Shown: positions 33,654 through 45,941, numbered from the stretch's first letter. The stretch: DNA of 64,000 bases from Impatiens glandulifera (GCF_907164915.1 NC_061868.1:20145819-20209818), one strand, 5' to 3'. The notes: generated by a model not told the origin, from the letters alone. Translations and numbers: made by a program.

Positions 33654-34412
33654 ATGTTGTCTTTTCGACCAAAATCGATTCAAGTGGATTTTCAATCCGT
33701 ATTCACTCTTCAATCTCCTGGCATGCATAGGATGTTCGAATCGTTAAAAGCTTCTGGGCTGAGAAGATTTCTCACCCCTCATGAAACCTATCACGAACAG
33801 CTAGTTAACGAATTCTTCGAAACCGCTAGCTTCTATCAAGACAGTGTTATTGTCGGAGTTGTAATGGGCCAGATGGTCTATATCTCAGAAGAATCCTTTT
33901 GTGCGTTTTTCCATCTCCCAATAGAAGGTATTAATGATTTCTCAACCACTCCTCCTAACCTAATGATTTCGATGATGAAAGTCTTTTTCGATTCCCCTGA
34001 AGTTGATATTCATGGAAAGAAAAACCTCTTGAAGGTCGAATATGCTCTCTTAAGCGATATCATATCTAAATCCCTTATGTCTAAAGAAACTTCTTACAAG
34101 TATTGTACGAAAGTCTTTCAGATAATGGTAGCTATCACCAGGGGTGTTCCTGTGAACTGGACAAGCTTTCTCTTTGGGAATCTTGTCAGAATGGTTGTTG
34201 CTAGGAAGAAGATTTTCGGATTTGATGGTCCTCTCAGCTCTCTTCTTTGTTTTCTCCTGAACGAACCCGGTATGAGTTTTCCCCTTCCTTCTAAGATCCT
34301 GAACTACCAGAAAGTGGTAGATTATATTCAAATGGTGGAAACGCTTAAGTCTAAGAAAAGAAAAAGAGAAGACTCCAACTCCCCTCTAACTGCAGTCTTA
34401 GAGATCTCTTAG
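33654..34412 (+). CDS. E2 ORF3, intact
   Basis: 252 codons from ATG 33654 to TAG 34410-34412, without breaks. I chose this start because MLSFRPKSIQVDF aligns with the E3 start MVKKITLGHCNLQVDF; an in-frame ATG at 33534 would add 40 residues. The fold appears to be an alpha/beta domain with EFFETASF, VVMGQMVYIS, FFHLP and VPVNWTSFLFGNL, resembling the 'putative plant transposon protein' family, and it ends in a basic KSKKRKRE tail that could be a nuclear signal. It occupies the place where some Sireviruses have an env-like gene, but I see no signal peptide or membrane segment. Role unknown. Not a host gene. Confidence 0.7.
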   Translation: MLSFRPKSIQVDFQSVFTLQSPGMHRMFESLKASGLRRFLTPHETYHEQLVNEFFETASFYQDSVIVGVVMGQMVYISEESFCAFFHLPIEGINDFSTTPPNLMISMMKVFFDSPEVDIHGKKNLLKVEYALLSDIISKSLMSKETSYKYCTKVFQIMVAITRGVPVNWTSFLFGNLVRMVVARKKIFGFDGPLSSLLCFLLNEPGMSFPLPSKILNYQKVVDYIQMVETLKSKKRKREDSNSPLTAVLEIS

Positions 34413-34682
34413 GTTGAAGTTTATCCTTTCCAGAAGTCATAACCAGGAAGAAGAAGAAGAAGACTAGTGATTGAATGTTTTTTTGGAGTTATTTTGAATA
34501 TTTTCACGATGTTTTTGGTAAACTTATTTTGGTTACTTTGAACAATATTTTGAGTGTTTCTTCTGAAAACACTTATATGTGACTAACATGGATGTTTTTG
34601 AATGATTTACTTGCATGCTTTTTGTTTGATTGTATGATGAATTCATGCTTTGATATATGTATGCAGGTCTGTAATTTCTTCA

Positions 34683-34698
34683 TCAAAAGGGGGGAAAT
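34683..34698 (+). other. E2 polypurine tract
   Basis: TCAAAAGGGGGGAAAT next to the LTR start; one A to G change from the E1/E3 tract. Confidence 0.85.
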
Positions 34699-36755
34699 TG
34701 TTGGGTTAAATTATTTTGACTAAGTGCTGAAATAATTTAACCACTGATATTTTGATGATGAAATAACTTATGAGTTTTGATACAGGTATATTGAGACAAT
34801 ATGTTATAAGACTTGGATCTAATAAGGGTCATTAGACCGATTTTGGATTTCATTGCATAGAATTAGACGTAAGTTTAATAGAATTAGACGTACAGTCTAA
34901 CTCATCGGAGTTAGACGTGTAGTCTAATAGATGTATAGAATTAGACGGATACTCTAATGAATACATGGAATTAGACATAAGTCTAATAGAATTAGACGTA
35001 CAGTCTAACTCATCGGAGTTAGATGTGTAGTTTAATAGATGTAAAGAATTAGACGGATGGTCTAATGAATACACGAAATTAGACGTGAGTCTAATAGAAT
35101 TAGACGTATAGTCTAACTCATCGAAGTTAGACATGTAGTCTAATATATTTGTAATTAGACGGGTAGTCTAATTGATATTCGGAATTAGACGTACAGTCTA
35201 ACTCATCGGAGTTAGACGTGTAGTCTAATAGAAAGTGAAAATTAGACGTGAGTCTAACTCCTTCAGACAAGTCTGAGGTAGAACCGGAATTAGACGTGCA
35301 GTCTAACTCAGTGGAGTTAGACGTGTCAGTCTAATGTTTATTGAATAATTAGACGTGTGGTCTAATTAGTGAAAGTTAGACGTGAGTCTAACTCCTTTAG
35401 ACAAGTTTGAGGTAGAACCGGAATTAGACGTGCAGTCTAAATCAGTGGAGTTAGACGTGCCGTCTAACTCAGTGGAGTTAGACGTGCCATTCTAATGGTT
35501 ATTGAATAATTAGACGTGTGGTCTAATTAGTGAAAGTTAGACGTGAGTCTAACTCCTTCAGACAAGTCTGGGGTAGAACCGGAATTAGACGTGTAGTCTA
35601 ACTCAGTGGAGTTAGACGTGCCAGTCTTATGGTTATTGAATAATTAGACGTGTGGTCTAATTAGTGAAAGTTAGACGTGCGTCTAACTCCTTCAGACAAG
35701 TCTGAGGTAGAACCGGAATTAGACGTGTAGTCTAACTCAGTGGAGTTAGACGTGATAGTCTAATGGTTATTGTAATTAGACGCGAGTCTAATTCTATTAA
35801 ACTAGGCGGTCTAATAGACGTTTTCTTATTAGAAGGAAATGACTTAATTCATTAGACTGATTTTCACAATCCGTCTAACTGAAATACGTCTAATGCTCAG
35901 TTTAAGCAGTACGCTTGAATCTAGCATTTCTTCTACCCACGTGCTATAGTTGTACCCTACTCCTGCTCCACTTTCTAGTGAAGATTAGTACAACAGCTAT
36001 ATGTATCCAATCAAGGAATGCCATGTAAGAGAATTTTTTTCACATTACTTGTTTTGCAGGTACATCCCTGATGGAATATTCGGCGCACTACCAGTGATGT
36101 ACGGCCATGATCCTTGTGCTCAAAACCTGCTGTGTACAATGGAGGCTTTCCAATGGAAGAGTGCCACGTATCATTCTTGAAGATTCGACCGTTAGCTCTT
36201 GCTCTGTATTTAACCAATCTTAAGGACAACGGACGAAGCATCGGTTTTCAAGCCTTAACAAGTCTAACGAACAAACAATCAGATTTTACAGAGAGAGAAA
36301 CTACTAAATCATCTTGCTTACTGAACTTATTCTGTGAAGCTTCTTTCTGATTGTACTGTGTGTGAATCGAGAGAGAGAGCTAGAATTAAAACACATTTAG
36401 CTGAGTGATATTCTTCATCTTGTAATTGAAAGATGTGTGTGTGTAAACTGTATTTGGTTCTTATCATCTTATAGTGAATCCTTCCGGTGGTTGGAAGAAG
36501 GGGTGACGTAGGAGAGTTTCTCCGAACATCCATAAACAAACAGTTGTGTTCTTCATTTCTGTCATCTTTTCATATTTCATCTTGTGCTTCAAACCCAAGT
36601 AAACAATTCCGCCTTGAATCCGTTTCAAGTGTTTACACAAGTTTGCGTAGAATAGAAAACGAATTAAATCCCTAACAGGATTTTTTCAAACTGTTTTTCA
36701 TAAGCCTTCATCCTTAGCCAGACCCCCGTCTCTATCGATAAAGCTGATCCTATCA
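34699..36755 (+). repeat. E2 3' LTR (2,057 bp)
   Basis: TGTTGGGTTAAATT ... GATCCTATCA. 108-bp units from 34858 to about 35150 and 135-bp units from 35250 to 35770. The TATA position has decayed to TGTATTTA near 36205. Followed by TTTTT (36756-36760), the right target-site copy. Confidence 0.92.
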
Positions 36756-36760
36756 TTTTT

Positions 36761-37746
36761 TCTTCGACAACAGTCTGAAAAAGTGCTAACAGCAGTCTTA
36801 CTTCAACAACAGTCTGAAAAAGCACTAGAAGCACCTAGTACTAACAGTCGTCTGAAGAAGCGTTTTCTTATCAGCATAGCTTGCTTTCAACAGACTGACT
36901 CATCATCTTAAGATTCCAAAGTGTACCACTGCCACCTGGCATACAACTATTAGAAAGTTGAAACGTATCTACTAATGAGAGTCGACTGTTGCTACGTTTT
37001 AATATAAAAGGACATCAAAGTACAACGTCGAATCCCTGGATTTTTTAACGGCGGATCCTTGGATTTCTGGATAGCGGATCCCTGAATATCTAGTCACTCG
37101 GTCAAATCACGTATCCAAGAATCAGATTCGACTATTTCTACGAACTCAATATAAAAGAGCAGTGGAGTACAACGGTGAACCAACTTTCGAACACATAAGA
37201 TACAGATAACAAGTCGAACAACAACAAGCTTCAACTCTCGATCAATTTACTCTCTTTCTAGCTCATCCTTCATAAGTACATTCTGTATTTCATTTACGCT
37301 AAGCTGAGAGATAATTTATTGTAATAATTGAAAGTATTTTTAGCATTGTAAGTTGAACTAAATGTTGTTGGTTCAACAAAGCGATAGCTAAGAGTTTAGA
37401 ATAGGCATTTGTTAAGTCTTGAGTTCTGACTAGGTTTGTGTAGACGCTATAAAAAACCCTTCTAGTGGAATTCTCTGGAAACAGAAGAAGGGGTGACGTA
37501 TGAGATTTATCTCTGAAAATCCATAAAACTCTTTTGTTATTTCCTTTCTGCATTTCTTAGTCCGTAATTTGCTACTTTAAATCTAGTAAGCATTTTTTCA
37601 CTTGAATCCGTTCAAGAGCTTGCGACGATTTGCCGAAGAATAGAAACAGATTTTAATCTCTAACAGATTAAAATCGCATTGAAATTGAAAATTAGCTCAA
37701 TAATATTCAACCCCCCACCCTTCTATTATTGAAGTCGATCCTAACA
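36761..37746 (+). repeat. E4 5' LTR, right part
   Basis: Completes the 39-bp unit started at 13166 and continues with units at 36781 and 36820. It ends GATCCTAACA before a perfect PBS. With 12687-13184 the LTR is about 1.48 kb. It has no TTAGACG arrays. A GGGGTGACGTATGAG leader near 37490 is shared with the other LTRs. Confidence 0.8.
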
Positions 37747-37748
37747 AG

Positions 37749-37760
37749 TGGTATCAGAGC
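37749..37760 (+). other. E4 primer binding site
   Basis: TGGTATCAGAGC, exact, two bases after the LTR end. Confidence 0.93.
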
Positions 37761-37798
37761 TAGGTTTTCTATTCTCAAGCAAAGTAGATATCTCAATC

Positions 37799-39590
37799 AT
37801 GTCTCTCCTAAACAAAATCCATATGTTCTCGAAAGAAGACTATGACGATTGGAAGATCAAGATGCAAGCTCATCTGACCGCTCAAGATGATGATATGTGG
37901 TATGTCATCATAAACGGTCCTATGAAGATTCTAAAGGTCAGCACAGCCACAACTACAACTGAGGATGCTCCTGAGATGAAGGAGAAGCCCAGATATGAGT
38001 GGACTCTTGAAGATAAAAGGAAGACCAACCTAGACAATGTGGCCAAAGACATTCTATACAAGACGCTATACAATAACATGTTCAACGAGATCAAGTCATG
38101 CTCTACTGCCAAAGAAATTTTGGCGAAGATGACCCAATTATGTGAAGGCAACGATCAAACCAAAGAAAATAAACTAATGATTGCCACATAAATTTTTGAT
38201 ATTATTAAGATGTGTCCTAGAGAAACAATGAGTGAATTGATGAATTCAGTAACATATTCATTGAACTTTCTACTCTAGGAAAGACATATAGCAGTAGAGA
38301 AGTTACTATCAAAGCTATGAGAGTTTTTCCCAGAGAATGGGATATCAAGACGATGATCATGAGGGAATCTAAAGATCTCAACAAGATTGAGATGTACGAC
38401 CTATTTGCCAATCTGAAAGCCTGTGAGTTTGAAATAAACTTAAGGAATGAAGAGGATCCATCCACTTCTGCAATAACAAAAGTGTTGGTGACTGTTGAAG
38501 AGCCACCTACCGCGACAGATGCGAAGTCTGCTGAGTAGATCAACAACGATGCAATGTCACTCTTCGTCAAGAAGTTTGGAAAATTCATGAGAAAGAATCA
38601 TTCTAATTCTAACTCTAACAGATATAATATTAAAGATGAATCAAAAGATAACTTGAAATGTTTTACATGTGATAAACTAGGTCATTTTAAGGCTGACTGC
38701 AAGCCCTAGAGGGACGACAAGAAGTCGTCTGATAGAAGAAATAGAAAAGAACAAAAAGCTCTGTTGACTTAGGAAAGCAAGAGCAAGTGGACTGATAGTG
38801 ATTCAGATGAAGGCATCAAATGCTTCATGGCATACTACACTAAGGTATTTGACTTCATTTCCGACAAATTCACAAGAGATTATCTAACCAATGCACTCAA
38901 CGACATAGTCATTGAGTACAAGAAATGTCAAACTCTTTTAATAAAATAAATTTGAAAAACAAATCTGACAGTACAAGATTTTCATCTCAAAACACTAAAC
39001 TAAAAGTTTTGAATAATGAAATAAATTAGCTCTCATTTGAGAATGAGAAGCTAAAAGAAACAATTAAAACTCTTTCTACAAAAAAAAAACAAAGATTAAA
39101 CTATGTAATTAGTTCTTAGACGAAATATGGAAAACCTGTCAAACAGCTGATTATTCAGCAAATGCCTACCGGATGTAAATCTGGTCTAGAATTTGATAAT
39201 AGCTCTCCAGATGAGTCCAGCAAAAACTTGAACCTAGTAAAAGGCAAGATTAAACCCATAAACTTTGTCAAGGGTAATTTAACTAACACCGAAACTATTC
39301 ACAGTTGTGACGACTTAACCTTAAAAGATGATATTAAATATATTAAGCCAACTTCTAGCTGGATCAAGCTCAAAAAGCGGGCAGCCAGCTGGTTTGGTAA
39401 ATAAAAAATTGATAGAAAGTCAAAAGGTTTTCATAAAAAATTATCTTCTAAGGTTAAGGGATCATCAACTAGCAGGAAAACGTCTATCAAGTCTAAATCT
39501 TACGCATTATTAACAACGCAAAGTGGGAGATCCATAAAAATAACCCAAATATGGATCCTTAAGGGACTAATCAACCATGGACGCAAGTGA
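37799..39590 (+). pseudogene. E4 gag remnant
   Basis: ATG 37799 (MSLLNKIHMFSKEDYDDW). The core (MQAHLTAQDDDMW) is followed by a TAA at 38189 and a shift, then 38317-38538 (REWDIKTMIMRESKDLN), FVKKFGKFM and a CCHC knuckle CFTCDKLGHFKADC at 38659-38700. The acidic and Lys/Asn spacer to about 39590 has many stops. Full-length layout without the deletion seen in E1 and E2. Confidence 0.85.
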
Positions 39591-41760
39591 AGATGGGTAC
39601 CAAAGCTGTAAATATGTATTTTATAGGTAAATCAGGACAGCTTCCTAGAGGAGTCTGTTTGGTATATGGGCAATGGTTTCTCTAGACACATGATAAGCAA
39701 CAGCAGGCTGCTAACAGACATCACTTAATGCATAGGATCGAAAATCACATTTGGTGATAACAAAAAAGTTAAACCCGTGGGTAAGGCTAAGATTGTCCAC
39801 GGTAACCTTAATATTAATGTGTTATTAGTAGAAAATATGTGTTATAACTTGATTAGAATTAGTCAAATGTGTGATAACGGCTAAACTGTAGATTTTCAAA
39901 AGCATGCATGTATTGTTAAATATCAGTATGACAACACCCTACTAACAGGAAGTAGAGTAGGAAACTCATATAAGATGAATTTAAAAAGTAAGACGTTTGA
40001 ACCTATATGCACGATAGCTAAAATTATCAAAACTGGCTATGGAATAAAATATTAAATCATCTAAATTTTAAAACTATCAACAACATCTGCTCAAAAGATC
40101 TTGTAAATGGAATACCTAAACTAAAGTTTTCTAAAGATAAGGTATGTCCCGCTTGTCAGATGGGCAAACAGGTCAGGTCAACTTTTAAAAACAAAGGGAA
40201 TATCCAATCCAACAGGTGTCTGGAATTATTGCACATGGATATGTTTGGTCCAATTTCAGTAACTAGTTTAAGGGGAATGAGATTTATCCTTGTCATAATT
40301 GATGATTATTCTAGATTTACTTCGGTAATAGTTTTAGTATTTAAGGATCAAACTGCTGAAAATTTGATCAAAATCATTAAAAGACTACAAAATGAAAAAT
40401 CTTTAAGTGTTATAAAGATTATAAGTGATAGAGGAACATAATTTACAAAAAGAAATATGTTTTCCTTCTTTGCGGAATCTGGGATTAAACACGAGTTGTC
40501 TAGTGCCAGAACTCCACAGCAAAATGGCGTTGCTGAAAGGAGGAACAGAATACTGAAGGAAATAGTTAGGTCAATGCTAAGTGATTCCGGTGTGTCTCAA
40601 AAGTTGTGGGCAGAAGCCATTAACACAGCATGTTATACTCAAAACACATCCATGATAAATAATCATTTTAATAAAACACCTTATGAAATTTTCTTTGACA
40701 AAGTTCCTAAAATTTCATATTTTAGAATTTTTGGTTGTGAATGTTTTATTCATAACAATGGCAAATCTCATCTGACTGCCTTTGATGCTAAGGTAGATGT
40801 TGACATAATGCTAGGATATTATTTAGTGAGTAAAGCTTATAGAGTCTTTAATAAACAAACTCTAACTGTTGAAGAATCTACCCATATTATTTTTGATGAA
40901 TCTTTTGAAATTAATTCTAAAGAAATCATCGAAATGACTAACAGGTTGGCAGCTTCCAATCTCCAATCTGATAGTGATGATGAAGTTCAGGTCAACAGAA
41001 ATAACACGTTTGATCAGTCAACTGAACCGGTTGAAGTTCAACCAAATAGCCAGACTGAAAGTCAGTAGGCTGCTGACAGTCCAGATGTTGATCAGTCAGC
41101 TGACCCTCTAGGATCGAACTTTAGATGGAATAGAAACCACCCACCCGAACTAATAATAAGTAATCATAATGCACCTCTTAGAACAAGAAATTAACTAATG
41201 GATGAATTTGCAAACTCTGCTTTTATTTCTCAAATTGAACCTAAGAAAATTGATGAAGCATTGTTTGATCCAAATTGGATAAATGCTATGTAAGAAGAAT
41301 TAAATCAATTTGAAAGAAACAAAGTTTCGTATCTAACTCCAAGACTAGATGATCAATCTGTTATTGGAACTAGATGAGTTTTTAGAAATAAATTTAATAA
41401 AGATGGTTTAGTTATGAGAAACAAAGCTAGACTAGTAGCTCAAGGATATAGACAATAGGAAGGAATTGACTTTGAGAAGTCATTTACCCCGATAGCTAGG
41501 CTTAAAATTATTAGAATTTTTCTAATATATGTTGCTTTTAAAAATTTTAAAGTATATCAAATGGATGTTAAAATAGCTTTTCTAAATGGTATACTTAATG
41601 AAGATGTATAAGTTGAACAGTCGTCTGGTTTTCAAAATCTTTCTCTACCCAATCATGTTTTTAAGTTAAATAAAACTTTATATGGTCTTAAACAAGCTCC
41701 TAGAGCTTGGTATAATACATTTACTAAATTCTTATTTGAGCATGGTTTTATGGGCTTCAA
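39591..41760 (+). pseudogene. E4 pol remnant, truncated in RT
   Basis: Broken protease (VWYMGNGFSRHM near 39660), GAG-pre-integrase, then integrase in two frames, 40160-40441 (HMDMFGPISV) and 40457-41068 ([13 protein letters not shown]). An RT N-terminal part runs from about 41200 with many stops (TRWVF has become TR-stop-VF). Homology ends at about 41750, just after [17 protein letters not shown], RNase H, ORF3 and the 3' LTR are missing. Confidence 0.88.
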
Positions 41761-43058
41761 AACGAGATATAAGTTTGTTGAAGAAATATCAATGGACAGT
41801 CTCCTGAGTCTTTTTGTAAAATAGTTGTGAAAGTCGTGTATTGTAATTGAGATAAACTTGAAACCCCGTTAGACTCCATTAGATTTATTTTAAAAAATAA
41901 AATACTTAGTGAAATAAAAATAATTTTATATCTTATAAAATATTAAAATATAATATATCGAGATTGCATATATTAAATAATATTACAATATAATTATGTT
42001 TTTTTATTTAATTTTCAAAAATTATGTTTTCTGTAATTAAATTAAATATCAAATCTATTTATTTCCTTATAAGTATTATATAATATATATATTTTAATAT
42101 ATAAATATTATTCTAATATATTTTGATATACCAAAATATTAAAAATTTTATAACTTTTACGTACCAATAATTTTGGTATCGATATCATAAACAATAAGTC
42201 TATAAATAGTCTTATGCGTGTTTCAAATTTTAATTAAAAAATAAAATATAATAAAAATAAATTATATTATTAGGCTCGAAAAAACTCGATAAGCCATAAT
42301 CGAGTCTTACCTAAGTTTGAATTCATCTCGAATCTTAAACGAGCTGGCTCGAGCTCGGCTCGAATTCAATTTTGACCAAACTCGAATCGAGTTTTGACCG
42401 AGCGACTCACGAACTGCTTGACTCATTTACACCCCGAGTATATATACATGATATTAGAAAACATCTATAATTAGCAAAAGTATAAAACTAGCCTAATATT
42501 CTAAATATCCTATCTCAATATTTCATTTTAATTTTATTGTTTTTAAGCTATTCTTATTTTTTATTTTTTTTTTATCGAATTTAATAAAAATGTTGAATTA
42601 TGACAAATGAGATGATGCAAGTTGAGTCTTAAATGAAGCATTTTAAAGTTGAAATTTGGCCTGAGATTTACAAATTCCATAATATTTTAGGTGTAGTGTT
42701 TATGTTTTTATTTATATGTTTTTTTTTTGTTTATTATTTAATAATTTTGGGGTTGTTTTAAATAATTTTTATATTCCCTTATTATATACAAATCATTTTA
42801 AAATAAAAATAAAAATATGTTGTAGAAAAAAGAAGTAAATAATAATTAATTGATAAATATTTGTCCAAAATCCAAATGTCTAAAAGAACTCGTACCCGCC
42901 CAAAAGTATGTTCTTGTTGAAATATAGCGGGAGTGGAATTGTCAATCGGCGCCAAACCTCCCGCCAAATTCACATATACATCTGTATAAATTGCAAACTC
43001 AGAAACCCTAATAACGCACAGTCCTCCCAGTTTCATTCTCAACTTCTTACAAAGAAAA
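41761..43058. other. Gene-free AT-rich stretch
   Basis: No gene seen. 42270-42440 is a GC-richer dispersed-repeat fragment with many CTCGA motifs (CTGGCTCGAGCTCGGCTCGA, then TTTACACCCCGAG), of a kind common at ends of plant transposons. 42880-43058 should include the promoter and leader of the next gene; no convincing TATA box was found. Confidence 0.5.
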
Positions 43059-43766
43059 ATGGTGGTAGCTCTCGGTCCCGGCAAGTTTTACGGCAGCAGC
43101 TTACCAAGACCTAGGTTCTACACTGACGTTAAATTCAACGATGAACGAGTCGACCCCCCTGCGCCAATGCTTGATCCGTTCTTGTCTTGGGCTAATGACG
43201 CCCACTGGTCGATGGGAGGTCTTAATTTCAAGCGTGTCCGTCTTCAAGGCCGAATCGAAGGCAACATCAAGCGCCTTCGAGCACAGCGGGAGAAGTTCAA
43301 GAAGAAGAAATCTCAGCTAGTTGATTCACCTTCACCAATTGTCGATAGATCCATTGCTGATTCATCTTCCAAAGTTCCCTCCCCTCCTCCTGCTCCCATT
43401 GCCAACAAGCGTCGTCGTCGTCTAGTGGCTGCGATTGAGGAAGATGAAGAACAGGAGATTGAAAACATCGTTGATGTCTTTTCCACCAAGAAGCGGGTGC
43501 TAGCAAGGAAGCTTGATGATGAATTTGATCGGGTGGCAACTGATGGCCATGTGGAGAGAAGCCGTATGAAGAGGCCTCAACTGGATCTGAATACTGTGCC
43601 GATGAGGAGGACTAGAAATAAGAGATCTGAGATAGAGAATGTCAAAGATGCTAATGAGAAGAACCCTGCTAGGGTTACAAGAGGTTCATCTTCAAGTCCT
43701 GAAACTGCAACAAGAAGCTCTCCAAGGTTCTTAAAACGTGGTTTGACCAAAGCCCGTTTTGCATAG
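43059..43766 (+). CDS. Conserved plant nuclear-type protein with EAR motif
   Basis: Single-exon 235-residue protein; the start AAAAATGGTG has a good plant context. The N-terminus (GPGKFYGSSLPRPR, DVKFNDERVDPP, SWANDAHWSMGGL) is of a type I recognise as an uncharacterised angiosperm family; no named member comes to mind. Residues 77-84 and 117-121 are Lys/Arg clusters suited to nuclear import. 106-113 is Pro-rich and 127-138 acidic. DLNTVP at 176-181 fits the DLNxxP EAR repression motif. The C-terminus is Ser/Arg-rich and disordered. A nuclear repressor-associated role is inference. Convergent with the mannanase gene. Confidence 0.85.
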   Translation: MVVALGPGKFYGSSLPRPRFYTDVKFNDERVDPPAPMLDPFLSWANDAHWSMGGLNFKRVRLQGRIEGNIKRLRAQREKFKKKKSQLVDSPSPIVDRSIADSSSKVPSPPPAPIANKRRRRLVAAIEEDEEQEIENIVDVFSTKKRVLARKLDDEFDRVATDGHVERSRMKRPQLDLNTVPMRRTRNKRSEIENVKDANEKNPARVTRGSSSSPETATRSSPRFLKRGLTKARFA

Positions 43767-44248
43767 TAATGCTGCAGTTAGGTTAATAGCGTTTTGAAAC
43801 CCTAAACTGTATGCTGATTGCAAATCTTGATAGATTTGTGAGAGAAAAACACATTTCCATTGCCTTAAAGCTTGCTAGTCTTGTTCTGAAATATCTTAAA
43901 TGGTTAACAATACATACAAAGTGATTGCTATATCTATCAATGAAGTAATTTGAGTTTCTTGGTTCTTATCTCCAATCTCAATTTGTTGAAACTTGTTTCA
44001 TATACCCATTAATTGGATTAAAGTTTTGTATTTGTGCTTACACCTTCATATGAACAACACTTGTAAATCCAACTGAAGTATAATCTCATTCTGTATGATG
44101 AAATTTGCAAATTTACAGAAAGAATAAAAGACTAGAGAACAAAGGCAACAGATAATTATTCTTTATGGCATAAAATAAATTTCATCTAGGCATAATCCCT
44201 GCACGATATATGCTTCATTTTTGTAACTTTGACAGTCAATATTAGGGT
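43767..44248. other. Shared 3' flank of convergent genes
   Basis: 482 bp between the stops of the two convergent genes, presumably both 3' UTRs. AAATAAA-like signals occur on both strands (for example AGAATAAAAG near 44121). Nothing else seen. Confidence 0.5.
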
Positions 44249-45941
44249 TTACTGTCTGACTGAACAAACATTTTTCAAGTTGTCTTTCTGTGAAGATAGA
44301 ATTCCTTGTATTGATGCCAATCTACATGAATGTTCAGTCATCAACCGACTAGCATATGGAGTCTCTGCAGGTACAAAACCAAAATCATCATTATACTCTT
44401 TCATTCCTGCAACCAAGAATTGCCAAGCAAAAGCTCCAGCTCCTGATTTTTTTTCCAAGGCAGATTTATACACAATGTCCAGCACTGTCTTGTAGAACCT
44501 CTCTCGGTCCGGATGCCTAAAGTTCTTATTCAGGTTTGACAATCCGAATTCAGTAAACATCACAGGCTTCTTTAGCTCCTTATCGCCATCTTCGATGTGT
44601 GAAATCATCCATTTTGAGACGTATTTGAGTTTTTCTTCAAATTCTAGCTTAAAATGAAACCTGCAAAAATGAGAGGTCTTTTTCTTCAAATTTCCATTTT
44701 TCTTTTCTGTTATATGCTTTGTTATCCATGAATGAGAATCTTACCATTGATCAGGGTAGATATGTACAGATGTGAAATCTATGGTTGAGAGTTTTGAATT
44801 GCGGATGAAATCAGATCCAAGTTCAGCAGCCCATGGCCCTGGATTTATTATAGGCCCTTTCTGACTTTTGGGTCCATAGAATCCTTCGAGCCCCACTGTC
44901 AGCAAATGGTTATTGTCAATTGATTTCACAAACATCGACATCTCTTCTATCCAGTCCTGCAATTAGCAGTTCATTAAATTGAGTTTTTTGCTTTGTTTTG
45001 TTCTCAGATTTACAGTTTTTGTTTACCTGAAGACTATCTCCTGATGGATCAGATATGCAACGAGGTTCGTTCATCAACTCCCACGCAAAGATTGTAGGGT
45101 CATTTCTGTACTCTATTCCGGTAATGGTGTTCCTTCTTGTTAACAAAGCCTTGCATATATTTATGATTGGATTAGGTTAGATGAACGAACCCATTAAATG
45201 AAAGCATGAGAATTTGGCAAACCTTGATGTAGCTCTTGAAATAATGACGGATTGATGGGTCGAAGAAGAAAGAGTCGTTTGAGGAGCTCAAACCAACACC
45301 TTCTTCCCACGCCCACTTGACATATTGAGACTTTCCTCCATAAGCATTCAAATTATTCACTAATGAAAGTAGCAGCCTGATTTTTTGCCTTCCAGCCTCA
45401 TAAATGACATGATCCAAGGCCTGCCATTTATTAATAATTTGTTGTTCAAGTTGTATCTAACTAAATCATCAATGAGTTTTCTCCATTTCAGGTCAGATGA
45501 ACTAAAATCATCATCAAATTAAAAGGGGTTTTTCGAAAATTGTTGTACCTTGAAAACGCGCTCATCGAATCGACCAGGAAAGAATTGAAGAGCATTGTAG
45601 GCACCATCATTGAAAGCCCAAGTTCTACAAACGGTTAATCCCATCTTTGCACCATTTTGAAGTATCTCTCTAACTCTAGGTCTGGAAAAATGATCCACAG
45701 CTTGGTCCATCAACCAGTATGAATTCCACCCATTTACATAGAACACTTTACCATCAACCATTAAGTGAGTTCCATTCCTCTTCACAAAACTCAACAAGCT
45801 TTCTTCTCCTCTTTGAAGATTCACCACCATTATATCACCAAATGACATGTAAACTAAAGCAATACATGATGCAAATCCTAGAACTGGATAAATCATCATC
45901 CCATTTCCTCCCACCATTTTCTTTCTTGATTGTTTAACCAT
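44249..45941 (-). CDS. Mannan endo-1,4-beta-mannosidase (GH5), 5 exons
   Basis: Exons on the minus strand: 45941-45549, 45420-45223, 45149-45027, 44956-44745 and 44660-44249; all introns GT-AG; 445 residues. A hydrophobic segment at 15-34 is a signal peptide or anchor. The catalytic (beta/alpha)8 domain starts about residue 55 ([20 protein letters not shown]). General acid/base Glu225 lies in [10 protein letters not shown] and nucleophile Glu346 in MFTEFG. Other family motifs include [19 protein letters not shown] and AWQFLV. It cleaves the beta-1,4-mannan backbone of cell-wall (gluco)mannans in the secretory pathway or apoplast; expected roles are wall loosening and germination. Length is normal for a plant MAN. 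Which paralogue it is cannot be told. Confidence 0.92.

Larger units (their letters stand above)
13185..36755 (+). mobile_element. E2: copia (Sirevirus-like) element
   Basis: Full-length element with both LTRs, degenerate PBS, fused gag-pol, intact ORF3 and polypurine tract. It is interrupted at 16737-30567 by E3. Without E3 and one copy of its duplication it is about 9.7 kb. It sits in the E4 LTR and is flanked by TTTTT. Confidence 0.9.

Noticed and set aside
33654..34412. ORF3 as a retroviral-type envelope gene
   Set aside because: Position fits, but no signal peptide, transmembrane segment or cleavage site is visible; sequence fits the plant transposon protein type instead.
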